From the NCBI RefSeq assembly GCF_003781945.1, contig NZ_RJJW01000001.1:203895-267894 (forward strand): DNA of 64,000 nucleotides, written 5' to 3'. The DNA is from Halorubrum sp. CSM-61. GTDB taxonomy: Archaea > Halobacteriota > Halobacteria > Halobacteriales > Haloferacaceae. The translations under genes were made by a program, and so were the position numbers. This document shows, piece after piece, positions 16,513-24,732 of this stretch; positions within the stretch are counted from its first letter, which is position 1; the number at the start of each line of letters is the position of its first letter. The notes beneath the pieces were generated by a model. That model did not search any database. It had not been told where the DNA came from and saw only the letters and a list, made by a program, of their open reading frames with translations.

Positions 16513-17906
16513 CCGCCGCGGTCGCCGCGGCCGCCGGCGCGGAGGCGGTGACGGCGAGCACGGGCGCGACGGGCGTCGCCGCCGTCGCCGCGACCGTCGT
16601 CGACGTCGGCTTCGCGCGGCCGCGGCAGGCGGCGGTCACCCTCGTCACGTTCGCGGTCGTCGCCGCGCTGGTCGCGGGGAGCGCGGCGCTGACCTACCGC
16701 TGGTACTTCCGCACGGAGATCCCCGAGGGGGTGACCGGCCTGCTCGGCGTCGCGGTCGTCGCGCTGTACCTCAACACGACCTCGCTGGGGTCGGTGGCGG
16801 TCGGCGACAACCCGGCGCTTCTGGCGCCCGAGAGCGTGTTCTTCAACCTCGTCTCGCTCGGCGTCGCGGCGGTGATGGCGCCCGTCGGCCGGTACGCGGG
16901 CGACCGGCTCGCGGTCGACGTGTTCGCGCTCTCCGGGGCCAAGCAGCTCGAGGGCGAGCTGAGCGGCGTCGTGCGCGCGGTGGGTCGGTTCACGGCGGTG
17001 ACGCTCCCGGCGGCCGACGAGATCGGCGACATGGACACGTACGACCCGGTCTCGCCGGAGAAGAAGGAGGAGCTCGCCGAGACGACTCTGCTCTTCCCGC
17101 GGAAGATCTCGGAGGAGGACCTCCGTCAGCGGCTCGTCGCGCGGCTCAAAGAGGAGTACGGCGTCGGCTACGTCGACGTCGACCTCGGCGCGGACGGGAC
17201 GGTCGAGTACTTCGCGGTCGGCTCCCGCGCCGCCGGGCTCGGGCCGACGCTCGCGCCGGGATCGGCGGCGATCGCGGTGACCGCGGACCCGCCGAACAAC
17301 GCCACCGCCGGCGACACGGTCCAGCTGTGGCGGGACGACCCGGCGCCGAAGCGCGTCGCGACCGGCGAGCTCCGCGGGGTCGCCGCCGACGCCGTCACCG
17401 TCGCGCTCGACGAGTCGGACGCCGAGCGCCTGACCGACGAGGGCGGGTACCGGCTCGTCACGCTCCCCGCGGAGCCGCAGGCGGACCGGGAGTTCGCCTC
17501 CCTGCTGCGGAACGCCGACGAGACGATGGCGTCCGTGACCGTCGAGTCGGGCAGCGACCTCGACGGGAGCACCGTCGGCGAGGTCGACACCGTCGTCGCC
17601 GCGGTCCGGCCGGAGGAGGGTTCCGTCCAACCGATCCCCCGGCGATCGTACGCGTTCGGCGCGGGCGACCTGGTGTACCTCGTGGGGCGGCCGGACGCGA
17701 TCCGCCGGTTCGAGACGGCCGCGGCGGGGACCCCCGAAAACGCGTCCGTGCCCGCCGAAGGGAGAGGCGACGCGGGCGACGGGGGCGGAGGCGAGAACGG
17801 CGGAGGCAGCGACGACACCGAGACCGCCGACGGCAGCGACACCGAAGCCACCGACGCCGACGCGACCGAGCCCGCCGAGAACCCGGACGGGGCGCAACGC
17901 TCTTGA
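16509..17906 (+). CDS. Membrane protein with TrkA-C domain, second of a pair
   Basis: A 465-residue paralogue-like partner of the preceding protein. It begins with GTG inside the previous stop (GTGA overlap), so translation is probably coupled. Three N-terminal membrane segments (around AAVTLVTFAVVAALVAGSAAL and TGLLGVAVVALYLNTTSLG) precede a long cytosolic part. A TrkA-C-like domain is seen as VTVESGSDLDGSTVGEVDTVVAAV and GDLVYLVGRPDAIRRF. The last ~45 residues are Gly/Asp/Thr repeats, probably disordered. Both proteins may form a hetero-oligomeric ion-transport regulator. Confidence 0.75.
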   Translation: MTAAVAAAAGAEAVTASTGATGVAAVAATVVDVGFARPRQAAVTLVTFAVVAALVAGSAALTYRWYFRTEIPEGVTGLLGVAVVALYLNTTSLGSVAVGDNPALLAPESVFFNLVSLGVAAVMAPVGRYAGDRLAVDVFALSGAKQLEGELSGVVRAVGRFTAVTLPAADEIGDMDTYDPVSPEKKEELAETTLLFPRKISEEDLRQRLVARLKEEYGVGYVDVDLGADGTVEYFAVGSRAAGLGPTLAPGSAAIAVTADPPNNATAGDTVQLWRDDPAPKRVATGELRGVAADAVTVALDESDAERLTDEGGYRLVTLPAEPQADREFASLLRNADETMASVTVESGSDLDGSTVGEVDTVVAAVRPEEGSVQPIPRRSYAFGAGDLVYLVGRPDAIRRFETAAAGTPENASVPAEGRGDAGDGGGGENGGGSDDTETADGSDTEATDADATEPAENPDGAQRS

Positions 17907-17929
17907 GTCGCCCGCGCGCGGATCCGCGT

Positions 17930-18217
17930 ATGGAGTGGAAGCTGTTCGCCGATCTCGCGGAGATCGCCGGCGGACGCGAGGTCGACGTGGCGGCGGAGTC
18001 GGGAGACACGGTCGGCGACGCGCTCGACGCGCTGTTAGAGGCCCGCCCGGGCCTCCGCGACCGGGTTCTCGACGGTGACGACGAGGTCGCCGACCACATC
18101 AACGTCCTCCGGAACGGCCGCGACGTCCGCCAGGACGGCGGGATGGAGACGACCCTCGAAGCCGACGACGAACTGGCGCTGTTTCCGCCCGTGAGCGGGG
18201 GCGCCGCCGGGCGGTGA
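17930..18217 (+). CDS. samp1: Ubiquitin-like small archaeal modifier protein (SAMP1/MoaD-like)
   Basis: A 95-residue beta-grasp protein. MEWKLFADLAEIAGGREV and VGDALDALLEARPGL are typical of SAMP1 in haloarchaea, as is the late DELALFPPVSGG. SAMPs are adenylated by the E1-like UbaA at the C-terminal Gly-Gly and attach to lysines; SAMP1 also serves molybdopterin synthesis like MoaD. The reading frame here continues four residues beyond Gly-Gly (AAGR), so the mature GG end would require trimming. Note moaA at 53767. The symbol is by resemblance. Confidence 0.82.
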   Translation: MEWKLFADLAEIAGGREVDVAAESGDTVGDALDALLEARPGLRDRVLDGDDEVADHINVLRNGRDVRQDGGMETTLEADDELALFPPVSGGAAGR

Positions 18218-18277
18218 GCTGATCGATAGGGGCCGACAGATCGGTCGTTTCAAACGGTCGCGCACCGCACCTCCGCT

Positions 18278-19378
18278 ATGAGCGACAGCGACGACGACGG
18301 CCACGGGGGACCCGAATCCGACGCCGACAGCGGCTCCGGCCACGAGCCGGAAGACGCCGGCGGCGACCCGCCGCGCGAGGAGTTCCACGAGGACCCGGTC
18401 GGGCACACCCGCGCGACCGCCGACATGACCGTCGGGCAGCTGGTCGAGGGGTACGGCGACGCCGGGATCGGCGCGGCGTCGGTCAACGAGGCGGGCGACG
18501 TGCTCGCGGAGATGTTCGCGAACGACGACTGCACCGTGTTCCTCTCGCTGGCGGGCGCGATGGTGCCCGCGGGGATGCGCCGGATCGTCTCCGACCTCAT
18601 CCGGGACGGCTACGTCGACGCGCTGGTGACGACGGGCGCGAACCTCACCCACGACGCCATCGAGGCCATCGGCGGGAAACACCACCACGGCCGGACCCAC
18701 GACCCCGAGAAGAGCCTCCGCGACCACGACGAGGGGCTCCGCGACGAGGGCGTCGACCGCATCTACAACGTCTACCTCCCGCAGGAGCACTTCGCCGCGT
18801 TCGAGGGCCACCTGCGCGAGGAGGTGTTCCCGGCGCTGGAGGCCGACCCCGACGCCGAGGGCGCCGATCCCGTCTCCATCGCGGACCTCACCCGCGAGCT
18901 CGGCCGCGCCAACGCCGCGGTTAACGAGCGCGACGACGTGGCCGAGGGCCCGGGTGTCGCCGCCGCGGCCTACGAGTGCGACGTGCCCGTCTACTGCCCC
19001 GCCGTGCAGGACTCCGTGCTCGGCCTCCAGGCGTGGATGTACGCCCAGACCGCCGACTTCACGCTCGACGCCCTCGCCGACATGACGGAGCTGACAGACC
19101 TCGCGTTCGACGCCGACGACGCCGGCTGCCTGCTCGTCGGCGGCGGCGTCCCGAAGAACTTCACCCTCCAGACGATGCTCGTCACCCCGCGCGCCTACGA
19201 CTACGCGGTCCAGATCACGATGGACCCGGAGGCGACCGGCGGGCTCTCCGGCGCCACCCTCGAAGAGGCCCGGTCGTGGGGAAAACTGGAGAAGGACGCG
19301 CGCAACGCCTCCGTCTACGGCGACGCGACCGTCATGCTGCCGATGCTGATCGCGGCCGCCCGCGAGCGCGTGGAGTAG
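18278..19378 (+). CDS. dys: Deoxyhypusine synthase
   Basis: A 366-residue enzyme that moves the aminobutyl group of spermidine (or an agmatine derivative in archaea) to a lysine of aIF5A. The conserved blocks are visible: FLSLAGAMVPAGMRRIV, DALVTTGANLTHD, YCPAVQDSVLG, CLLVGGGVPKNF and the active-site lysine motif SGATLEEARSWGKL. An acidic N-terminal tail of ~35 residues (SDSDDDGHGG...) is haloarchaeal. It follows the SAMP gene on the same strand, with a 60-base gap. Confidence 0.95.
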   Translation: MSDSDDDGHGGPESDADSGSGHEPEDAGGDPPREEFHEDPVGHTRATADMTVGQLVEGYGDAGIGAASVNEAGDVLAEMFANDDCTVFLSLAGAMVPAGMRRIVSDLIRDGYVDALVTTGANLTHDAIEAIGGKHHHGRTHDPEKSLRDHDEGLRDEGVDRIYNVYLPQEHFAAFEGHLREEVFPALEADPDAEGADPVSIADLTRELGRANAAVNERDDVAEGPGVAAAAYECDVPVYCPAVQDSVLGLQAWMYAQTADFTLDALADMTELTDLAFDADDAGCLLVGGGVPKNFTLQTMLVTPRAYDYAVQITMDPEATGGLSGATLEEARSWGKLEKDARNASVYGDATVMLPMLIAAARERVE

Positions 19379-19402
19379 CGATCCGAGCGACGGCGACGTT
19401 TG

Positions 19403-19776
19403 TTTATAAATCGATCTGCGGTGGCGCGTGCCTGCGAGCGGCCGCCCTCGGCGGCCGGGAGTCAGCACGCGCGAGGGAGCCCGCGGCCGCCGCTGGCGGC
19501 CGCGGCGAGGCTGGGGAGGCGTGAGGCTGCGGTGCGGGCGGGGCGGAACTCAAAGGGGCAGTTGCCGGCGGCTTTGCCGCCGGCTGCCAGAGGCGCGAAG
19601 CGCCTCGCTGTCACCGGCGCATAGCGCCGGTTTCAAGCGAGAGCTTCGCTCTCGCCCTGCCGCGAGGGCGAAGCACGGCGACGCGAGCGACTGAGGAACG
19701 CAACGAGGCGCGCGAGCCGTTGCGGCTGGGGCTTTGGAGGAGTTCACCGCAGATACACCATCAACCACTTATAAGC
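19403..19776 (+). repeat. Structured TTATAA-bounded intergenic repeat, copy B
   Basis: This fills most of a 569-base gap between dys and the RHH gene. It starts with TTATAA (19404-19409), then GGTGGCGCGTGCCTGCGAG, GCGCGAGGGAG, AGGCTGGGGAGGCGTGAGG, AACTCAAAGGGGCAG, four small hairpins in a row, GGCTGGGGCTTTGGAGG, TTCACCGC, and ends with TTATAAGC. The hairpins have arms GCCGGCGGC, GAGGCGC, ACCGGCGC and GCGAGAGC. No protein is credible in any frame. From 19777 to 19898 I see nothing further. Confidence 0.78.
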
Positions 19777-19898
19777 GAGCAGTTGGAGCTTTGGTATCGT
19801 TCACCGGGTCCACTGCCGCCAATCATTCACGACTACGTTCACACCGTCATCAGCGCTCTCCAGACGCGCGCCCGCCGAAACCGCGCGTCCATAACCCG

Positions 19899-19914
19899 TA
19901 ATTACATGTAATTA
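19899..19914. promoter_or_regulatory. Perfect 16-bp palindrome, probable RHH operator
   Basis: TAATTACATGTAATTA is a perfect AT-rich palindrome in a GC-rich genome, 33 bases before the ATG of the ribbon-helix-helix gene. This matches the TATA/BRE zone. RHH dimers commonly bind such palindromes, so autoregulation is the simplest reading. Confidence 0.6.
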
Positions 19915-19947
19915 GATTTTTCACCTCGGAGCGAGTCACCCGAGGCA

Positions 19948-20148
19948 ATGAGCGACTACACCACTATCTCGCTGCGCAAGGAGTTCGTTTCGGACGTCGA
20001 GGAGTACATCGAAGACGAGCCGTTCGGCTCGGTCAAGGAGTTCGTGAAACACGTGGTCGTCCAGGAGATGGAGTCGGACGACGTGATCAGCGAGGCGGAG
20101 GCCCGGCGGATCGGTCAGAAGCTCCGGGACCTGGGGTACATGGAGTGA
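19948..20148 (+). CDS. Ribbon-helix-helix (CopG-like) regulator
   Basis: A 66-residue protein. The N-terminal strand YTTISLRKEFVSDVEEYI gives the ribbon, and the helices around FGSVKEFVKHVVVQEM complete the RHH fold. The C-terminal part, DVISEAEARRIGQKLRDLGYME, is helical and charged. Such proteins act as dimers on palindromic DNA; the TAATTACATGTAATTA palindrome upstream is a likely target. It is five bases upstream of a small membrane protein gene, so the two form an operon. A toxin-antitoxin role is possible but the partner does not look like a toxin nuclease. Confidence 0.85.
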   Translation: MSDYTTISLRKEFVSDVEEYIEDEPFGSVKEFVKHVVVQEMESDDVISEAEARRIGQKLRDLGYME

Positions 20149-20153
20149 CCGGA

Positions 20154-20360
20154 ATGACCGAGAGCTCCGCCGTCGGCCTCCCGGAGCGGTTCTCGCGGGC
20201 GGACCTGATACTCGCGTGCATGCCGCTGCTGTTCGCGGGCGGCTACGCGGTCGGGGCGGCGGCGTTCGGCGCGTGGCCGGCCGCCCTCGCGCTCGCGGCG
20301 ATCGCGGGCTGTCTGCCGATGGTCGACGGGCTGTTCTGGAACCCGCCGCGGGTCGAGTGA
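20154..20360 (+). CDS. Small two-segment membrane protein
   Basis: A 68-residue protein with two hydrophobic segments, ADLILACMPLLFAGGYAVGA and WPAALALAAIAGCLPMVDG. The N-terminus (MTESSAVGLPERFSR) is probably cytosolic. ATG 20154 is chosen over the GTG three codons earlier, because that GTG lies inside the RHH stop region. Its tight linkage to the RHH gene suggests a shared role. It is a widespread haloarchaeal type of hypothetical protein with no known function. Confidence 0.75.
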   Translation: MTESSAVGLPERFSRADLILACMPLLFAGGYAVGAAAFGAWPAALALAAIAGCLPMVDGLFWNPPRVE

Positions 20361-20397
20361 GCGGCGCACTCGCGTCCGCGGAACCGGCTACCGTCCG

Positions 20398-21432
20398 CTA
20401 TCTATCGACGCCCTCCAACCCGACCGCCTCCGCCAACAGCGCGTGCGACTCGAGCGCGTCCCCGTGGTCGGGCACCGCGTGCTGGATCATCGTCTCGTCG
20501 GCGCCCACCCGGTCCGCGAGCTGTTCGAGGAGGTCAGATATCGTCGACGGGCTCCCCGAGATCGCTCGGGGCCACTCGTCCGGGTCGAGGGTCGCGGGCG
20601 TCGGCTCGGGGGCGCCGCCGAGCTCCGCGATCGACTCCTCGATAGAGGGGATCGACCCCACCACGCCGCGCTGCATCCGCTTGAACGTCGCTTCCGCGGG
20701 CGCGCGGCGCCGAGCCGCGGCCGCGTCCGTCTCGGCGGCGACCGCGTTGACCGCGACCATCCCGTACGGCTCCTCGAGGCCGTCTCCGAGATCCGTCGGC
20801 TCGAACCGCTCCCGGTAGGCTTCGAAGGCGCGCTCGGCGAGTTCCGGCCTGATGAACGCCGCGAAGCAGAACCGGACCCCGAGCTCGCCCGCGATCGCGG
20901 CGCTCGACGGGCTGGAGCCGAGCACCCACGGGACCGGCGGGTCCGCGCCGGACCGGGGAACCGTCAGGTCGGCGTACGCGTGGTCGTCGGGGAAGGCGTC
21001 GTACAGGTGGCTCACGACCGCGCGGATGCGCTCCTCGTGGTCCTCGTCGGGGTTCTCGACGCGGCGGTCCGTGCCGAGCGCGCGGTCGGAGGCCGGCGAG
21101 CCGTTCGCTCGTCCGAGGCCGGCGTCGATCCGCCCCGGCGCGAGCCCGTCGAGCGTCCCGAACGCCTCCGCGACCTTGTACGGGCTGTAGTGGTTGAGCA
21201 GGACGGCGCCGGAGCCGATCCGGAGCTCCTCGGTGGCGCCCGCGAGGCGACCGAGCAGCACCTCCGGAGTCGTCCCGGCGAGGCGGTCGCCCATGCCGTG
21301 GTGCTCGGCGACCCAGAACCGCGAGTAGCCCAGCCGCTCGGCCCGCTCCGCGGCCGCGATCGTGTTCGCGTACGCATCGGCCGCGGTCCCGCCCGCGGGG
21401 ACCGGCGAGAGGTCGACGATCGAGAGGTCCAT
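20398..21432 (-). CDS. Luciferase-like (LLM class) flavin-dependent oxidoreductase
   Basis: A 344-residue TIM-barrel flavin monooxygenase-like protein. Typical segments are MDLSIVDLSPVPAGGTA, RLGYSRFWVAEHHGM, LRIGSGAVLLNHYSPYKVAE and FGTLDGLAPGRIDAGLGRANG. The C-terminal part carries VVGSIPSIEESIAEL. Members use FMNH2 or F420; the substrate cannot be deduced. No operon partner is evident. It resembles the 'MsnO8/alkanal monooxygenase-like' branch by its N-terminal DLSPV motif, which is a moderate-confidence impression. Confidence 0.88.
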   Translation of the reverse strand: MDLSIVDLSPVPAGGTAADAYANTIAAAERAERLGYSRFWVAEHHGMGDRLAGTTPEVLLGRLAGATEELRIGSGAVLLNHYSPYKVAEAFGTLDGLAPGRIDAGLGRANGSPASDRALGTDRRVENPDEDHEERIRAVVSHLYDAFPDDHAYADLTVPRSGADPPVPWVLGSSPSSAAIAGELGVRFCFAAFIRPELAERAFEAYRERFEPTDLGDGLEEPYGMVAVNAVAAETDAAAARRRAPAEATFKRMQRGVVGSIPSIEESIAELGGAPEPTPATLDPDEWPRAISGSPSTISDLLEQLADRVGADETMIQHAVPDHGDALESHALLAEAVGLEGVDR

Positions 21433-21596
21433 ACCCGCCGTCGGCGATCCCGGGCGTTAACGGTTGGGCTCCCGGCGGTCGCGTCGGGGGGCCGGAAGCC
21501 GCTCGGGGTCGATCGGAAGCGGCTTGAGGGCGATCGAACCCCCGGCGCGACGGCTGGGGAACTGAGAAACGAAGGCGTCGAAAGAGAGCGCGGTCG

Positions 21597-21773
21597 TCAG
21601 TTGTCGCCGGTCTTCGACTGCCAGGCGTAGTCGCGGCGGGAGGCGGAGTCGCCGAAGCCGCACGAGGAGCAGCGCTCCTTCTTGACGTGGTAGGATTTCT
21701 CGCCGCAGCGGCGGCACTTCACGTGAACCGTCTTGTTCTTCTTCCCCTGAGAGGGCGTTCCGGAGCCGGTCAT
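21597..21773 (-). CDS. rpl37e: 50S ribosomal protein L37e
   Basis: A 58-residue zinc-ribbon ribosomal protein, complete from [15 protein letters not shown] to WQSKTGDN. The four zinc ligands are intact as CRRCG and [13 protein letters not shown]. It binds 23S rRNA in the large subunit. Its ATG overlaps the TGA of the upstream lsm gene by four bases (ATGA), a conserved archaeal lsm-rpl37e operon. Confidence 0.97.
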   Translation of the reverse strand: MTGSGTPSQGKKNKTVHVKCRRCGEKSYHVKKERCSSCGFGDSASRRDYAWQSKTGDN

Positions 21774-22012
21774 GCTTTGATGGTGACGACGTTATCGCCG
21801 CGTATAATCGTTGTGTCTTCGATCGCGACCGCGAACTCGCCGTCGAGGTCGTCGTCGACGCGGTCGTCCACGTCGGATTCGGGTTCGATGACGACGTTCA
21901 TGTGCTGGTCGTAGCCGGCGAGGACGCCGTAGTACGTCGTCCCGTCCTTCAGGTGAACCGTCACCGGCTCCTCCAGCGACGCTTCGAGCACGTCGAGGGG
22001 TCGTCCACTCAT
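21770..22012 (-). CDS. lsm: LSm (Sm-like) RNA-binding protein
   Basis: An 80-residue archaeal Sm protein that forms heptameric rings binding U-rich RNA. Sm1 is visible as [27 protein letters not shown] and Sm2 as [16 protein letters not shown]. The acidic insert between the motifs ([16 protein letters not shown]) is typical of haloarchaea. ATG 22012 is chosen because it follows a TATTTTTATT box about 27 bases upstream. It is the first gene of the lsm-rpl37e operon. Confidence 0.96.
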   Translation of the reverse strand: MSGRPLDVLEASLEEPVTVHLKDGTTYYGVLAGYDQHMNVVIEPESDVDDRVDDDLDGEFAVAIEDTTIIRGDNVVTIKA

Positions 22013-22120
22013 TGTCCGTATCGCCGCCCGTCGCACTAATAAAAATACCGGGACACAGGGGGATCGCGGTGCGCCACGGCGTCGTGAGGAGCGAACGGGT
22101 ACCGCGTCCGAACCCGGGTG

Positions 22121-22291
22121 TTTTTAAAGCGGGCGGGAGTACGGCGAGATACCACACTCCCGCGGGACACGGTGAGTCGACGTCGGCTCGGCCGTAGCGG
22201 GGCCTCAACGACGCGCGGACGAACGTAGCGCTGACGGCTCCTTGCGGGGTTTCAGTGATGGACGCCCACCGCGGCGTTCGAACCACAAACC
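22121..22291 (+). promoter_or_regulatory. Promoter and long 5' leader of rnj with a hairpin
   Basis: TTTTTAAAGC at 22121-22130 is a likely TATA box, which puts the start of transcription near 22150 and leaves a leader of about 140 nt, long for a haloarchaeon. The leader holds a hairpin at 22231-22255: arms CTGA/TCAG and GGCTCC/GGGGTT around loop TTGC, followed by GTGATG. A closely similar hairpin starts the rpl7ae leader. The rest of the 279-base gap shows no other feature. Confidence 0.5.
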
Positions 22292-23644
22292 ATGGAAATC
22301 GAAATTGCGACACTCGGCGGTTACGAAGAGGTCGGTCGACAGATGACGGCGGTCCGAGCGGGCGAGGACATCGTCATCTTCGACATGGGCCTGAACCTCA
22401 GTAAGGTCCTCATCCACGACAACGTGGAGACCGAGAGCATGCACAGCCTCGACCTGATCGACATGGGCGCGATCCCGGACGACCGCGTCATGAGCGAGCT
22501 GGAGGGCGACGTACAGGCGATCGTCCCCACCCACGGTCACCTCGACCACATCGCGGGCATCCCGAAGCTCGCGCACCGGTACGACGCGCCCATCGTGGGC
22601 TCGCCGTACACGATCGAGCTGGTCAAACAGCAGATCGACGACGAGGGGAAGTTCCAGGTCGACAACGACCTCGTGAAGATGAAGGCGGGCGGCACGATGG
22701 CCATCGGCGACTCCGAGCAGGTCGAGATGGAGTTCGTCAACGTCACCCACTCGATCATCGACGCGATCAACCCGGTCCTCCACACGCCCGAGGGCGCGAT
22801 CGTCTACGGACTCGACAAGCGGCTGGACCACACGCCCGTCATCGGCGACCCGATCGACATGGACCGGTTCCGCGAGATCGGTCGTCAGGACGAGGGCGTT
22901 CTGGCGTACATCGAGGACTGCACGAACGCCGGTCGGAAGGGGCGGACTCCCTCCGAGTCGTACGCGAAGAAGCACGTCGAGGACACGCTGAAATCGATGG
23001 AGGACTACTCGGGCGGGATCATCGCCACGACGTTCTCCTCTCACATCGCCCGCGTGAAGACCCTCGTCGAGTACGCCCGCGAGATCGGCCGGCAGCCGGT
23101 CCTGCTCGGTCGCTCGATGGAGAAGTACTCGGGCACCGCGGAGCGGCTCGACTTCGTCGACTTCCAGGGCGACGTCGGCATGTACGGCCACCGGAAGTCG
23201 GTCGACCGCGCGTTCAAGCGGATCATGAAGGAGGGGAAGGGGAACTTCCTCCCCATCGTGACGGGCCACCAGGGCGAGCCGCGCGCGATGCTCACCCGCA
23301 TGGGCCGCGGCGAGACGCCGTACGAAATCGACGACGGCGACAAGGTCGTCTTCAGCGCGAGCGTCATCCCGGAGCCGACCAACGAGGGGCAGCGGTACCA
23401 GTCCGAACAGCTCCTCCGGATGCAGGGCGCGCGCCTCTACGACGACATCCACGTCTCCGGCCACCTCCGCGAGGAGGGCCACTACGAGATGCTGCAGGCG
23501 CTCCAGCCCCAGCACGTCATCCCCGGTCACCAGACGCTGAAGGGCCGCTCGCCGTACGTCGACCTCGCGACCTCGCAGGGGTACAAGCTCGGACGTGACG
23601 TCCACGTCACGCAGAACGGCAACGTCATCCAGCTCGTCGAATGA
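22292..23644 (+). CDS. rnj: Archaeal ribonuclease J (5'-3' exoribonuclease)
   Basis: A 450-residue beta-CASP metallo-beta-lactamase RNase. The catalytic motif [11 protein letters not shown] lies near residues 81-91. Later motifs are [18 protein letters not shown], the beta-CASP region ([22 protein letters not shown]) and [27 protein letters not shown] with the metal-binding His residues. It degrades RNA in the 5'-3' direction, with 5'-phosphate dependence. Its last codons overlap idsA by ATGA. A long structured leader suggests post-transcriptional control, perhaps feedback by the RNase itself. Confidence 0.95.
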   Translation: MEIEIATLGGYEEVGRQMTAVRAGEDIVIFDMGLNLSKVLIHDNVETESMHSLDLIDMGAIPDDRVMSELEGDVQAIVPTHGHLDHIAGIPKLAHRYDAPIVGSPYTIELVKQQIDDEGKFQVDNDLVKMKAGGTMAIGDSEQVEMEFVNVTHSIIDAINPVLHTPEGAIVYGLDKRLDHTPVIGDPIDMDRFREIGRQDEGVLAYIEDCTNAGRKGRTPSESYAKKHVEDTLKSMEDYSGGIIATTFSSHIARVKTLVEYAREIGRQPVLLGRSMEKYSGTAERLDFVDFQGDVGMYGHRKSVDRAFKRIMKEGKGNFLPIVTGHQGEPRAMLTRMGRGETPYEIDDGDKVVFSASVIPEPTNEGQRYQSEQLLRMQGARLYDDIHVSGHLREEGHYEMLQALQPQHVIPGHQTLKGRSPYVDLATSQGYKLGRDVHVTQNGNVIQLVE

Positions 23645-24687
23645 CGAGCGAGACGAAGGAGGCGCGGGTGCTGGAGGCCATCCGCGAGCGGCGTGACCTC
23701 GTCAACGCCGCTATCGACGAGGAGCTGCCGGTACAGCACCCGGAGCGGCTCTACGAGGCGACGCGGTACATCCTCGAAGCGGGCGGCAAGCGGCTCCGGC
23801 CGACGGTGACGACGCTGGCCGCGGAGGCGGTGACCGGGACCGACCCGCTCGACGCCGACTTCCGCGAGTTCGCGGCCCTCGACGGCAACACCGTCGACGT
23901 GATGCGCGCCGCGGTCGCCATCGAGGTGATCCAGTCGTTCACGCTGATCCACGACGACATCATGGACGAGGACGACCTGCGGCGGGGCGTCCCGGCCGTC
24001 CACGAGAAGTACGACACGTCGACCGCCATCCTCGCCGGAGACACGCTCTACTCGAAGGCGTTCGAGTTCATGACGGAGACGGGCGCGGACCCGCAGAACG
24101 GGCTGGAGGCGATGCGGATGCTCGCGTCCACCTGTACGGAGATCTGCGAGGGGCAGGCGCTCGACGTCTCCTTCGAGAGCCGCGACGACATCCTCCCGGA
24201 GGAGTACTTAGAGATGGTCGAGCTGAAGACCGCCGTCCTCTACGGCGCTTCGGCCGCGACGCCCGCCCTCCTGCTCGGCGCGGACGAGGAGGTCGTCGAC
24301 GCCCTCTACCAGTACGGGATCGACTCCGGCCGGGCGTTCCAGATCCAGGACGACGTGCTCGACCTGACCGTCCCTTCCGAGGAGCTGGGCAAGCAGCGCG
24401 GATCCGACCTCGTCGAGGGGAAGGAGACGCTGATCACCCTCCACGCCCGCCAGCAGGGCGTCGACGTGGACGGGCTGGTCGAGGCCGACACCCCCGCCGA
24501 GGTGACCGAGGAGGCCATCGACGACGCGGTGGCGGCCCTCGAAGACGTCGGCTCGATCGCGTACGCCCGCGAGACGGCCGAGGACCTCACGGAGCGGTCG
24601 AAGGAACACCTCGAAATCCTCCCCGAGAGCGGGTCCCGAGAGCTGTTGGCCGATCTCGCGGACTACCTGATCGTTCGCGGCTACTGA
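23641..24687 (+). CDS. idsA: Geranylgeranyl/farnesylgeranyl diphosphate synthase (polyprenyl synthetase)
   Basis: A 348-residue prenyltransferase. The first aspartate-rich motif is [15 protein letters not shown] and the second [25 protein letters not shown] marks the IPP-binding region. It makes the C20 (or C25) chain for archaeal lipids and supplies the carotenoid pathway genes found elsewhere in this window. It starts within the rnj stop (ATGA), matching the usual haloarchaeal rnj-idsA order. Confidence 0.95.
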   Translation: MTSETKEARVLEAIRERRDLVNAAIDEELPVQHPERLYEATRYILEAGGKRLRPTVTTLAAEAVTGTDPLDADFREFAALDGNTVDVMRAAVAIEVIQSFTLIHDDIMDEDDLRRGVPAVHEKYDTSTAILAGDTLYSKAFEFMTETGADPQNGLEAMRMLASTCTEICEGQALDVSFESRDDILPEEYLEMVELKTAVLYGASAATPALLLGADEEVVDALYQYGIDSGRAFQIQDDVLDLTVPSEELGKQRGSDLVEGKETLITLHARQQGVDVDGLVEADTPAEVTEEAIDDAVAALEDVGSIAYARETAEDLTERSKEHLEILPESGSRELLADLADYLIVRGY

Positions 24688-24732
24688 GCCGAAACGGACA
24701 CCGCTTTACTCCCGGACCGCCTTCGATCGGTC

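Noticed and set aside
19400..19694. Plus-strand frames inside repeat copy B, and similar frames in copies A, C, D and E
   Set aside because: The frames differ between copies, have Arg/Ala/Pro-rich composition and break at conserved DNA blocks. Conservation is at the nucleotide and stem level, not at the protein level.
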